From JBCCGI01 sp039029355 (GTDB taxonomy: Bacteria > Planctomycetota > UBA1135 > GCA-002686595), in assembly GCA_039029355.1 (NCBI GenBank), contig JBCCGI010000012.1, positions 62,001 to 126,000 of the forward strand: a DNA stretch of 64,000 nucleotides, read 5' to 3'. The notes under the pieces were generated by a model, which worked only from the letters and a program-made list of their open reading frames with translations, was not told the origin of the DNA and did not search any database. This document shows positions 27,386 through 35,448 of this stretch, in pieces. The position numbers and the translations under genes were made by a program. The number at the start of each line of letters is the position of its first letter. Within the stretch, counting starts at the first letter, position 1.

Positions 27386-27895
27386 TCAGTCGTGGCCGCC
27401 GAAGCGCTCCGAGCCCGGGTGGTACCACAGGCAGTGGTGCTCAAACGGCCACCACCTCGTCGTGTGGACGGTCTCGAGCCCGGCGTCGAAGGGCGCGCCC
27501 AGCTGCTGCGCGTGCAGCGCGCTCCACGCGGCCTGTGCCTCGAGCCGCGGCGCCCGGCGGCGCCACAGGGCTTCCTCTGCTCCGGCCCAGGCCTCGGCCG
27601 TCGCCCATGAGAGGGCGCAGATCAGGGCGACCGACCGCAGCCAGCGCTGCGGCCGGCGGCGGAAGCCGAGCACAGCCGCGACCGGCAGCACCGCCACCGC
27701 CAGCACGAGCGCCGCGGTCGCCCCGGGCGAGGTCCCCACGTCGCGCAGCGCGGGGAAGCCTCCGTACTCGTAGGTGCGGAAGCTCGTCATCCAGAACGCG
27801 CCCCAGGCGAGAGCCCCGAGGAAGCCGACCGCCGCGAGGACGGTCCGGCGGGACGCGGAGGAGCGGCCGGGCGGTCGGGAGAGCGTCGGGTCCAT
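27386..27895 (-). CDS. Hypothetical small membrane protein
   Basis: 169 residues from ATG 27895. Three hydrophobic segments are visible (about 19-37, 59-82 and 88-106), with a short Arg-rich loop 'GFRRRPQRW' between the second and third, which suggests that loop is cytoplasmic. The C-terminal 60 residues are soluble and rich in Trp, His and Ala ('TRWWPFEHHCLWYHPGSERFGG'), and could bind metal. I do not recognise a family. It is divergent from the arsI-sigZ pair, with 146 bp between the starts. Conservation would be needed to be sure it is real, but the hydrophobic pattern and the frame length support it. Confidence 0.6.
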   Translation of the reverse strand: MDPTLSRPPGRSSASRRTVLAAVGFLGALAWGAFWMTSFRTYEYGGFPALRDVGTSPGATAALVLAVAVLPVAAVLGFRRRPQRWLRSVALICALSWATAEAWAGAEEALWRRRAPRLEAQAAWSALHAQQLGAPFDAGLETVHTTRWWPFEHHCLWYHPGSERFGGHD

Positions 27896-28041
27896 GGCTG
27901 GCACCCCATGCTGCCCCGGCCTGCGCGGGAAGCGCGAGGGGACCTGCGAGAAATTCCGCCCGCCTCTGCGTCCTTTCGGCCAGCGCTCCGTCTGCCGGGC
28001 CAGAAACACGGGCCAAGCGCCCAACCAAACGGAGACCAGCC
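27896..28041. promoter_or_regulatory. Divergent region upstream of arsI-sigZ
   Basis: 146 bp between divergent starts. It ends with the arsI ribosome-binding site (GGAGA at 28031-28035, 6 nt from ATG). No ArsR gene or clear ArsR-type inverted repeat is seen, so control by the adjacent SigZ-type sigma factor is possible. Confidence 0.35.
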
Positions 28042-28533
28042 ATGAACAGCACGACTACCGCTCGACCGTCCGCCATCGACTTCGCCGGCGAGAGCCGCGT
28101 CCACATCGCCCTCGCCGTCCGCGACCTCGACCGCTCGCGGGCCTTCTACGAGACGCTCCTCGGCGTCGCGCCGACGAAGGTGCGCCCGGGCTATGCCAAG
28201 TTCGAGCCGCGCGAGCCGTCGGTGAACCTGACGCTCAACCAGGTCGAGCACGCGCCGGCGAGCGCGGCTCCGACGCACTACGGCGTGCAGGTCCGCTCTG
28301 GCCGGGCGGTGCGCGAGGCGGCCGAGCGCCTGGAGCGAGCGGGGCTCGCGACCTCGGTCGAGGAGGACACCACCTGCTGCTACGCGGTGCAGGACAAGGT
28401 CTGGGTGACGGACCCCGACGGCAACGCCTGGGAGGTGTTCGTCGTGACCGAGGCCGATGCCGCGGCGCGCCGCGACGACGGATCCGCGTGCTGCGTCGTC
28501 GGCGGAGCCCGTGCGGACACGGGCTGTTGCTAA
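28042..28533 (+). CDS. arsI: ArsI/CadI-family VOC metalloenzyme (C-As lyase-like)
   Basis: 163 residues, one vicinal-oxygen-chelate domain. ArsI enzymes use Fe(II) and O2 to break the carbon-arsenic bond of methylarsonite and related organoarsenicals. The metal ligands fit: His21 ('VHIALAVRDL'), His79 ('THYGVQV') and Glu131 ('NAWEVF'). The vicinal cysteines that bind trivalent arsenic are Cys112-Cys113 in 'TTCCYAVQDKVWVTDPDG'. The Cys-rich tail ('ACCVVGG...TGCC') is common in the family. Start ATG 28042 has a good ribosome-binding site. The SigZ-type sigma gene begins 11 bp after the stop, so the two form an operon. No arsM, arsB or arsR is visible. Confidence 0.9.
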   Translation: MNSTTTARPSAIDFAGESRVHIALAVRDLDRSRAFYETLLGVAPTKVRPGYAKFEPREPSVNLTLNQVEHAPASAAPTHYGVQVRSGRAVREAAERLERAGLATSVEEDTTCCYAVQDKVWVTDPDGNAWEVFVVTEADAAARRDDGSACCVVGGARADTGCC

Positions 28534-28543
28534 GGTGGAGGCC

Positions 28544-29137
28544 ATGTCCGACGCGGGGGTCTCGACCGAGCGCCTGTGGGAGCTCCTCAGCGACCGGCTG
28601 AGGGGCTTCTTCGCGCAGCGCGTGCGCGACCCGCAGGCGGCCGAGGACCTGCTGCAGGAGACCTTCGTCCGCATCCACGGCGGACTCGAGGAGCTGAGCG
28701 ACCGCGACCGCATCGAGGCCTGGGTCTTCCGCATCGCACACAACCTCGTCATCGACCTCCGCCGCGCGCGCGGAAGCGACGACGTCGACCAGCCCGACGA
28801 CCTCGCCGAACGCGAACCCGAGCCGCCGGACAACCTGAACCACGTGGTGGGCGGATGGCTGCCGGCGATGGTCGCCGAGCTGCCCGAGCGCTACCGCGCG
28901 GCGGTGCAGCTGTACGAGCTCGAAGGCGTCCCACAGCGCGAAGTCGCGCAGCGGCTCGGCCTGTCGCTGTCGGGCGCCAAGTCGCGCGTGCAGCGCGGCC
29001 GCGAGAAGCTGAAGGAGTTGCTCTTCGACTGCTGCTCCTTCGAGCGCGACCGGCGCGGCAACGTGATCGGCTTCCGCCGCAACCGGGGCTGCGGGCGGGA
29101 CACGTGCGATCCGTGTGACGGGGGCGACGGGGATTGA
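28544..29137 (+). CDS. sigZ: SigZ-type ECF sigma factor with Cys-rich C-terminus
   Basis: 197 residues. Region 2 covers about 8-78 ('DPQAAEDLLQETFVRIHGGL', 'AWVFRIAHNLVIDLRRAR') and region 4 about 108-160 ('GVPQREVAQRLGLSLSGAKSRVQRGREKLKELL'). After region 4 comes the SigZ-like tail 'DCCSFERDRRGNVIGF' followed by a cluster 'GCGRDTCDPC': Cys163, 164, 183, 188 and 191. The tail could bind zinc or a thiol-reactive metalloid and so regulate the factor directly, which would suit an arsenic operon with no anti-sigma gene. Ribosome-binding site AGGTGGAG overlaps the end of arsI, 11 bp upstream. The family name is from recognised sequence pattern; sensing is inference. Confidence 0.88.
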   Translation: MSDAGVSTERLWELLSDRLRGFFAQRVRDPQAAEDLLQETFVRIHGGLEELSDRDRIEAWVFRIAHNLVIDLRRARGSDDVDQPDDLAEREPEPPDNLNHVVGGWLPAMVAELPERYRAAVQLYELEGVPQREVAQRLGLSLSGAKSRVQRGREKLKELLFDCCSFERDRRGNVIGFRRNRGCGRDTCDPCDGGDGD

Positions 29138-29205
29138 CGCTTCGCGGTCGCAAGCACGGGCTATGGCTCTATGCTGATCGGGTCCCCTTCCCCAGGAGCG
29201 AACCT

Positions 29206-30480
29206 ATGCATGCCGTTAAGTTCATACCCGCCGCCCTCGCCTTCGCGGCCGCCCTCTCCTCCGCCGCCTCGGCGCAGCTGATCGTGAAGGACGTCGACGT
29301 CGATGGCGTCGCGCGCCAGTACCTCCTCTACCTGCCGGCCGGGTACGACGGGACGGTCGATCTGCCGGTCCTGCTCAACTACCACGGCGGCTCCGGCACG
29401 ATGTTCGGCCACCTCGCGCTGACCGACATGCGCCCGCTCGCCGACGCCGAGGGCTTCCTCCTGGTCCACCCCCAGGGGCTCCCGGACAAGGAGGGCTTCA
29501 CCATCTGGGACAGCATCGGCCCCTTCTCGATCGGGACCGACGAGATCGGGTACGCCGAGGCGATGATCGACTCGCTCGACGCCGAGTACGCCGTCGACCT
29601 GGACCGCGTCTACGCCTGCGGCTACTCGAACGGCGCGAACATGGTGTGGGAGCTCGGCTGCTTCCTCAGCGACCGCATCGCGGCGGTCGGCGCCGTCGCG
29701 GGCAGCATGTGGACCTGGACCGAGACGCTCTGCACGCCGACGCGGCCCTTCCCGCTCGTCAGCATCCACGGCACGTTCGACTTCTACAACCCGTGGTCCG
29801 GCGGCCCGCCCTTCAGCCTGGGTCTGATCGAGGCGAGCGAGTACTGGGTGCAGAACGCAAACGGCAACCTCACGCCGACCATCGTCGACGTCCCGGACAC
29901 CGCGCCCTTCGACGGGAGCACGGTCGACCACCACACCTGGTCGGGCGGCGACGAGTGCGTCGACATCGAGCACTACAAGGTCGTCGGCGGCGGGCACGAC
30001 TGGCCCGGCGTGTTCGGCAACATGGACATCGACTCGAACACGGTGATCTGGGAGTTCGTCTCGCAGTACAGCCTGAACGGCAAGCTCGACTGCGACCTGT
30101 GCTCGATCACGCCGCTCGGCGTCGGGGTCGGCGGCGCGAACATCGGCACGCTGGGCTCAACGTCGACGCCGTCGGTCGGCTCGACGCTGCAGCTCGACTA
30201 CAGCGACTTCAACGGGAGCGGCGCGGGCTTCCTGCTCGTCAGCCTCCAGAGCTTCACCGCGCCGCTCCTCGGCGGGACGATCTACACCGACATCAGCGAC
30301 CCGGTGGTGATCCTGCCCGCGACGACCGACTCGGGCGGCGCCGGCAGCCTCAGCATCCCGCTCAGCACGAATCCCGTTCTGGCGACCCTGACGGCGTACG
30401 CGCAGGTGGCGATGGCCGACGGCTCGCAGGTCGCGGGCTGGGCCTTCAGCAACGGCCTCGAGATCGCCTTCTGCAACTAG
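29206..30480 (+). CDS. Secreted PHB-depolymerase/feruloyl-esterase-like hydrolase with C-terminal export module
   Basis: 424 residues from ATG 29206, which has AGGAG 7 nt upstream. The signal peptide ends 'SSAASAQ' near residue 23. The alpha/beta-hydrolase of the LpqC/poly(3-hydroxybutyrate) depolymerase class spans about 25-310: oxyanion region 'LLNYHGGSG', nucleophile Ser141 in 'GYSNG', probable acid Asp192 ('HGTFDFYNP') and His264 ('GGGHDWPG'). It probably cleaves an ester in extracellular polymer, either polyhydroxyalkanoate or plant feruloyl esters. Residues about 318-424 are a separate beta-rich module ending 'GWAFSNGLEIAF', which resembles the C-terminal modules of other exported proteins in this window. 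Confidence 0.85.
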   Translation: MHAVKFIPAALAFAAALSSAASAQLIVKDVDVDGVARQYLLYLPAGYDGTVDLPVLLNYHGGSGTMFGHLALTDMRPLADAEGFLLVHPQGLPDKEGFTIWDSIGPFSIGTDEIGYAEAMIDSLDAEYAVDLDRVYACGYSNGANMVWELGCFLSDRIAAVGAVAGSMWTWTETLCTPTRPFPLVSIHGTFDFYNPWSGGPPFSLGLIEASEYWVQNANGNLTPTIVDVPDTAPFDGSTVDHHTWSGGDECVDIEHYKVVGGGHDWPGVFGNMDIDSNTVIWEFVSQYSLNGKLDCDLCSITPLGVGVGGANIGTLGSTSTPSVGSTLQLDYSDFNGSGAGFLLVSLQSFTAPLLGGTIYTDISDPVVILPATTDSGGAGSLSIPLSTNPVLATLTAYAQVAMADGSQVAGWAFSNGLEIAFCN

Positions 30481-30549
30481 ACGGTCCGGCGCGCGGTACA
30501 AATCGGGAAAGCTCGCAACGGTCCGCGGGGCCGCTGCGAGTCCTCCTGT

Positions 30550-33153
30550 ATGGACACCCCCTCCGCGCACCGCATCGAAGAGCTCCTCGTCCACGGCGCC
30601 TGGCTCCGCAGGCTCGCGTCCAGCCTCGTCGACGACGGCGAGGCCGACGAGCTGGTCCAGGAGACCTGGCTCGCGGCGCTGCTGCGCGGGCCGGCGCACC
30701 GCGATCAAGGCCGCGCCTGGCTGGCGCAGGTGCTGCGCAACAAGGCGACCAGCGGCGCCCGCGCGCTGGGTGCGCGCCGGCAGCGCGAGCACCGCAGCGC
30801 GCATCCCGAGAGCCTGCCCTCGGCGGCGGTGCTCGCGAGCCGCGCGGACCTGAGCCGCCGGCTGGTCGAGCTGGTGCTCCTGCTGCCGGCCGACTCGCAG
30901 CGCATCCTGCTGGCGCGCTACTTCGAGGGCCTCTCCAGCGCCGAGATCGCCCGCCGCCTCGGGCGGCCGGCGGGGAGCGTGCGCAGCCAGCTCAAGCGCG
31001 GGCTCGACGAGCTGCGCGCGCGGCTCGACGCGGAGAGCGAAGGGGAGCGCGAGCGCTGGCTCGCCGCGCTGACGCCGCTGGCGGCCCCGGGGGGCGCCGT
31101 GGGCACGGGCGGCGCGCTCGGGCTGGTGCTCGCGGCCTCGGCCGGAGCGCGCTTCCTGGTGGGCTTTGCGCTGGCGGTGCTGGTGGCGGGCGCGTGGCTC
31201 ATGACCCGCGGCCCCGGCCCCGACGCTCCGCAGGCGCCGGCGACGCCGCTCGTCTCGGAGCCGGACGTCGAGCTCGAGCTCGACGCGGGCGAGCCCGACG
31301 CGCTCGAGGCCGTCTCCGACGCACCGGACGCGCGCGTGGCGCTCGCCGGCGCGCCCGCGGTCCCGCGCAGCCCGATCGAGGGCGAGGCCGTCCACCCGGG
31401 GACCGGCGAGCCGGTGGTGTGGTTCGAGCTCGGCATCGTGCCGAGCGACCTGGCGGAGCCCTTCCACGCCGAGGTCACGTCCGACACCGAGCTCCCCGAC
31501 CTCTCCGGCGTCGAGCTCGTGCGCACCGACGAAGCGGGCCGCTTCGTCTCCGAGCGCGCCTACGAGAGCGGCAGCTTCGAGCTGGTTCCGATCGAGGACT
31601 GGCGCTTCGCCCACCCGCGGATGGAGCCCTTCCGCATCACCCAGCCGCGCGAGCCGCTCGCGGTCGAGCACGACGCCGAAGAGCCCGAGGCGCACACCTA
31701 CGAGCTCGAAACCGGCGCCGTCTTCGCCATCGACTGCCCCAAGGCACTGGAGCTCGGGGCGGACAACGTGATGGCGATCTACTCCTACCTCGACCACTTC
31801 CCGCCGGGCTACTTCCGCCCCGCGCCGCTGCAGCTCGAGCCGGTGCCCTTCGTGCGCATGCGGACCGACCACGCCTCGACCCACGCGAGCCAGGTGAACA
31901 ACCTGCGGCTGGTCTCGCTCGACGGCTTCTGGAGCGGCAGCATCCCGATGGAGCTGCCCGAGTCGATCGCCACGCAGTTCGTCGCGTTCGAGCTGGAGGC
32001 GCGCGCGCTGGTCGAGATCGACCTCGACTTCGGCCCGCGCCGGCCGCCCTTCGTCGTCGAGCTCCAATACTGGCAGGGCGCCGTCGACCCGACCGCCGCG
32101 GAGACGCCGGAGCCGGACATCATCGAGCTGCAGGCCAAGTTCGACGGGACCGATCTGGAGCAGGCCATCGTCAAATACGTGCGCACCGGGCTTGTCACGA
32201 TCGGGCTGAAGGCCAACACGTGCGAGTACTGGTTCCGCGTCGTCGACCTCGTGCCGGGGCTCAACTCGCTGGAGGCGCTGGTGCTCCCCGACCCCTCCGC
32301 CACCGGCCGCATCGAGGGGCGCGTGGTGCATATGGGCGAGGGCCCGCCCGAGCCGATCGTCGGCGTGCGCGCGAACGCGACGCTGAACGGCGAGCCCACT
32401 TTCCAGATGCAGGACCTGGAGTTCCACGAGGAGGGCGCCGTCTGGGTAGCCGACTTCACCTTCACGCACCTGCCGGTCGCGACCCACACGGTCTGGTTCG
32501 ACAAGGGCGGCCCGGCGACATGGGACCCAAAGACCTTCGCGGTGGAGCCCGACCGCATGTCGGTCGAGGTCAACGGCCCACCGCTCGAGTTCGAGCTGCA
32601 CACCGACCTCGTGCGCACCTCGCTGAAGATCCGCGCGCGCGACGCGGTCACCGGCGACAAGATCCGCGACTTCGCGGTGTCGGTCTTCGTCCCCGGCAAC
32701 TGGCTGCGCTCACGCGAGGCCGACGCCCGCGCGGGGCGCGTCTCAATGAAGCTGATCGGCGACCTCGAAGGAGGGATCGTCAGCCTGGCGGCCGAGGGCC
32801 ACATCCGCCGTGACGTGCCGCTGAGCGAGGCGGCGGAGACCTCCAAGGGCCTCGAGCTCGAGGTCGAGCTCGAGCCCGGCTGGGGCGGGCCGGTCTACGC
32901 CTCGCACGTCGACACCGAGGAGCCGCTCGCGGGCATGCGCGTGCTCCTCGACGGAGCGCTGGCCGCCGTCACCGACGCCGAGGGACAGGCCCAGATCGCG
33001 GTGCCCTCCGCGCCCGAGCGGGTCGACTTCGAGCTCGATGGCTACGAGGTCATCCGCCAGGGGGGCTGGGTCGACCGCGAGGGCAACGTGATCGACGTGG
33101 GGCTCGACCCGATCCGGCAGTACCTCGGGGCGGTGCTGCGGGAGCGCGAGTAG
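30550..33153 (+). CDS. ECF sigma factor fused through a transmembrane helix to a large extracytoplasmic region
   Basis: 867 residues. Sigma region 2 lies at about 10-80 ('DDGEADELVQETWLAALL', 'RAWLAQVLRNKATSGAR') and region 4 at about 100-155 ('GLSSAEIARRLGRPAGSVRSQLKRGLDEL'). A Gly/Ala-rich stretch leads into a transmembrane helix at about 198-217, followed by 'MTRGPGPDAPQAP' and a roughly 640-residue region that should face the periplasm. Beta-sandwich units resembling carboxypeptidase-regulatory domains are visible ('SPIEGEAVHPGTGEPVVWFEL', 'GRIEGRVVHMGEGPPEPIVGV', 'EPLAGMRVLLDGALAAVTDAEG'). The frame is uninterrupted and the start ATG 30550 directly precedes region 2, so this is one fused protein. 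It could be a one-component signal receptor needing proteolytic release of the sigma part. Confidence 0.88.
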   Translation: MDTPSAHRIEELLVHGAWLRRLASSLVDDGEADELVQETWLAALLRGPAHRDQGRAWLAQVLRNKATSGARALGARRQREHRSAHPESLPSAAVLASRADLSRRLVELVLLLPADSQRILLARYFEGLSSAEIARRLGRPAGSVRSQLKRGLDELRARLDAESEGERERWLAALTPLAAPGGAVGTGGALGLVLAASAGARFLVGFALAVLVAGAWLMTRGPGPDAPQAPATPLVSEPDVELELDAGEPDALEAVSDAPDARVALAGAPAVPRSPIEGEAVHPGTGEPVVWFELGIVPSDLAEPFHAEVTSDTELPDLSGVELVRTDEAGRFVSERAYESGSFELVPIEDWRFAHPRMEPFRITQPREPLAVEHDAEEPEAHTYELETGAVFAIDCPKALELGADNVMAIYSYLDHFPPGYFRPAPLQLEPVPFVRMRTDHASTHASQVNNLRLVSLDGFWSGSIPMELPESIATQFVAFELEARALVEIDLDFGPRRPPFVVELQYWQGAVDPTAAETPEPDIIELQAKFDGTDLEQAIVKYVRTGLVTIGLKANTCEYWFRVVDLVPGLNSLEALVLPDPSATGRIEGRVVHMGEGPPEPIVGVRANATLNGEPTFQMQDLEFHEEGAVWVADFTFTHLPVATHTVWFDKGGPATWDPKTFAVEPDRMSVEVNGPPLEFELHTDLVRTSLKIRARDAVTGDKIRDFAVSVFVPGNWLRSREADARAGRVSMKLIGDLEGGIVSLAAEGHIRRDVPLSEAAETSKGLELEVELEPGWGGPVYASHVDTEEPLAGMRVLLDGALAAVTDAEGQAQIAVPSAPERVDFELDGYEVIRQGGWVDREGNVIDVGLDPIRQYLGAVLRERE

Positions 33154-33355
33154 GCGCCGACGGGCCTGCGGGCGCGCGACAGGGCGTTCGCGGTCGAGCA
33201 GCGTCCCAAACCGGGGACCGTCGGACCCCGCACCCGCCCGCGTCTCACGACCTTGAGCTCGCCCCAAGCCGCTCGGCGAAGCGTGCGCGGCGTGCCGGCG
33301 CATCCGCCGACCGCCCTGGGTCGAAAGGGCCAGGGCCGTGCTTGGCCCCCGCCCG
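33154..33355. other. Intergenic region between convergent genes
   Basis: 202 bp with no supported gene. A 7-bp stem (GCCCTGG at 33313-33319 with CCAGGGC at 33330-33336) is the only notable structure and may help end the converging transcripts. Confidence 0.35.
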
Positions 33356-33739
33356 CTAGCGCTCCGGCGTCCCCTTCAGGATCAGGGAGACCAGCTCTCC
33401 CACGTTGCGGTGAGCCTCGATCGGGTGCCGCAGGGGCTTGTCGAGGCTGAGCTGGTAGGAATTGCGGCGTCCCTCGCGGGAGCGGCTCAAGAGGCCCTCT
33501 TGCTCGAGGTCGCCGATGATCTTCGTGACCGCCCGCTCGGTGATCCCGATGCGGGTCGCGACGTCGCGGATGCGGCTCTCGGGGTCGATGGCCAGGCAGA
33601 CCAGCACGTGGGCGTGGTTGCTCAGGAAGGTCCAGCGATGTTGCGACTCCGAAGAAGTTCCGCTCGACGGCGAGACATGGTCCGGGTTTGCTTCACTCCG
33701 GGCCTCATCCGACCGATTTTCCTGGGATCTCTCCGTCAT
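33356..33739 (-). CDS. Small winged-helix (MarR/ArsR-like) regulator, paralogue 1
   Basis: 127 residues from ATG 33739. After a disordered 35-residue N-terminus comes a winged-helix domain: 'WTFLSNHAHVLVCLAID', 'IRDVATRIGITERAVTKIIGDLEQEGLLSR' (helix-turn-helix) and the wing 'REGRRNSYQLSL', ending 'PLRHPIEAHRNVGELVSLIL'. The protein at 35449-35814 is a close paralogue with the same blocks. It is divergent from the SulP transporter gene, with 70 bp between starts, and a perfect palindrome lies in that gap. It probably represses or activates sulP and itself. Ligand unknown; no metal- or redox-sensing cysteine pattern is present apart from one Cys in the first helix. Confidence 0.87.
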   Translation of the reverse strand: MTERSQENRSDEARSEANPDHVSPSSGTSSESQHRWTFLSNHAHVLVCLAIDPESRIRDVATRIGITERAVTKIIGDLEQEGLLSRSREGRRNSYQLSLDKPLRHPIEAHRNVGELVSLILKGTPER

Positions 33740-33768
33740 GCGCACCCCTGTTCCCGTAGCATGACTCC

Positions 33769-33782
33769 CGAATTCTAATTCG
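33769..33782. promoter_or_regulatory. Palindromic operator candidate between regulator 1 and sulP
   Basis: CGAATT-CT-AATTCG is a perfect 6+2+6 palindrome in the divergent promoter region, 28 bp before the sulP start and 30 bp before the regulator start. Extended to the right it reads GAATTCTAATTCGTGCA, which matches 15 of 17 positions of a site upstream of the ABC exporter operon at 40971-40987. Probable binding site for the paralogous winged-helix regulators. Confidence 0.65.
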
Positions 33783-33809
33783 TGCAACACAATCCCTGAT
33801 AAAGAGGCC

Positions 33810-35429
33810 ATGAAAGAAAATTCCGACGGACAGGTGGAAGGCGGCGAGAGCGGCTGGCTCGCCGACCTCAAGGCAGACCTGCCCGCGAGCGTGGTCGTCT
33901 TCTTCGTGGCGGTCCCGCTATGCCTCGGGATCGCGCTCGCGAGTGGGGCTCCGCTGATCTCCGGACTGGTGGCTGGCATCGTCGGCGGCATCGTCGTCGG
34001 CGCCATCAGCCGCTCGCCGTTGGGCGTCTCGGGCCCCGCGGCCGGCCTGGCGGTCATCGTCCTCACCGCGATCGAGGACCTCGGCGGCTTCGAGATCTTC
34101 CTCGTGGCGGTCGTGATCGGGGGAGCGATCCAGGTGGTGCTGGGCTTGGCCAAGGCCGGCATCCTCGGCTACTTCTTCCCCTCTTCGGTGATCAAGGGGA
34201 TGCTGTCCGGCATCGGCATCCTGATCGTGCTGAAGCAGATCCCCCACGCCGTGGGGCACGATTCGGATCCCGAGGGTGACCTCGCCTTCCAGCAGCCGGA
34301 CGGCGAGACGACGCTCAGCTCCCTGGGGGCGATGTTCGACGATCTGACGCCCGCGGCCATCGTGATCTCGATCTCCTGCCTGGCGATCCTGATCCTCTGG
34401 GAGGCGGTGCTCGCCAAGCGTGCGCGCATCTTCCAGCTCGTCCAGGGCCCGCTCGCCGCGGTCGCCTTCGCGGTCGGCTTCCAGCTGCTCAGCCAGCGCA
34501 TGTTCCCCGACTTCGCGCTGACGTCGACGCACCTCGTCAGCGTCCCGATCGGCGAGAACTTCGGCGACCTCTTCCATATGCTCGCGCGGCCCGACTGGTC
34601 GCAGCTGGGCAACAAGTCGGTCTGGGTCGTCGGCGCCACCATCGCGGTGGTGGCGAGCCTCGAGACGCTGCTATGCGTCGACGCGACGGACAAGCTCGAC
34701 CCGCGCAAGCGCGTCACGCCGCCCAACCGCGAGCTCTTCGCCCAGGGCGCCGGCAACATGCTCTCCGGCCTTCTGGGAGGTCTGCCGGTCACGCAGGTGA
34801 TCGTCCGCAGCTCGGCCAACATCCAGTCGGGCGGCCGCAGCAAGATGTCGGCCATCCTGCACGGCTGCCTCCTCCTGGCTTCGGTCGCGCTTGCCCCGCA
34901 GATCCTGAACCTGATCCCGCTGGCGGCGCTCGCGGCGATCCTGTTCGTGGTCGGCTACAAGCTCGCCAAGCCCGCGCTGTTCAAGCAGATGTACTCGCTC
35001 GGCCTGGCGCAGTTCCTGCCGTTCATCATCACCATCCTGGGGATCGTGTTCACCGACCTCCTGACCGGTATCGCGCTCGGTATGGCCGCCGCTCTGGTGG
35101 CGATCCTGCGCAGCCACTACATCAACTCGCACTTCATGCACCTGAGCGAGTCGAACGATGAGTCCGGCAAGCACCGCGTGACGATCGAGCTGGCCGAGGA
35201 GGTCACGTTCCTCAACAAGGCCGCGATCCTCAAGGAGCTGAAGGCGATCCCGAACGGCACGCACGTCGTCATCGACGGCTCGCACTCGGTGTTCCTCGAC
35301 CAGGACGTGGTCGAGGTCATCCAGAACTTCGAGCAGTCGGCCGGCGACCGCGACATCACGATCGAACGGATGGGCATGAACCAGCCCAACCTCGTCGTTC
35401 CTCGGACCAGCCCGCGCGTCGTCGCGTAG
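33810..35429 (+). CDS. SulP-family anion transporter with C-terminal STAS domain
   Basis: 539 residues, inner membrane. The N-terminal signature 'LPASVVVFFVAVPLCLGIALASGAP' and 'SRSPLGVSGPAAGLAVIVL' are SulP hallmarks, and about eleven to twelve hydrophobic helices run to about residue 430. The conserved block 'NRELFAQGAGNMLSGLLGGLPVTQVIVRSSANIQSGGRSKMS' region spans about 308-350. A STAS domain follows at about 450-525 ('VTFLNKAAILKELKAIPNGTH', 'VIDGSHSVFLDQDVVEVI'). SulP proteins move sulfate, bicarbonate or organic anions, often with Na+ or H+; the substrate cannot be told here and no carbonic anhydrase is adjacent. Flanked by two paralogous winged-helix regulators, it is followed by a strong intrinsic terminator. 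Confidence 0.93.
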   Translation: MKENSDGQVEGGESGWLADLKADLPASVVVFFVAVPLCLGIALASGAPLISGLVAGIVGGIVVGAISRSPLGVSGPAAGLAVIVLTAIEDLGGFEIFLVAVVIGGAIQVVLGLAKAGILGYFFPSSVIKGMLSGIGILIVLKQIPHAVGHDSDPEGDLAFQQPDGETTLSSLGAMFDDLTPAAIVISISCLAILILWEAVLAKRARIFQLVQGPLAAVAFAVGFQLLSQRMFPDFALTSTHLVSVPIGENFGDLFHMLARPDWSQLGNKSVWVVGATIAVVASLETLLCVDATDKLDPRKRVTPPNRELFAQGAGNMLSGLLGGLPVTQVIVRSSANIQSGGRSKMSAILHGCLLLASVALAPQILNLIPLAALAAILFVVGYKLAKPALFKQMYSLGLAQFLPFIITILGIVFTDLLTGIALGMAAALVAILRSHYINSHFMHLSESNDESGKHRVTIELAEEVTFLNKAAILKELKAIPNGTHVVIDGSHSVFLDQDVVEVIQNFEQSAGDRDITIERMGMNQPNLVVPRTSPRVVA

Positions 35430-35448
35430 CGAGCGGAGCCGCGATCTC

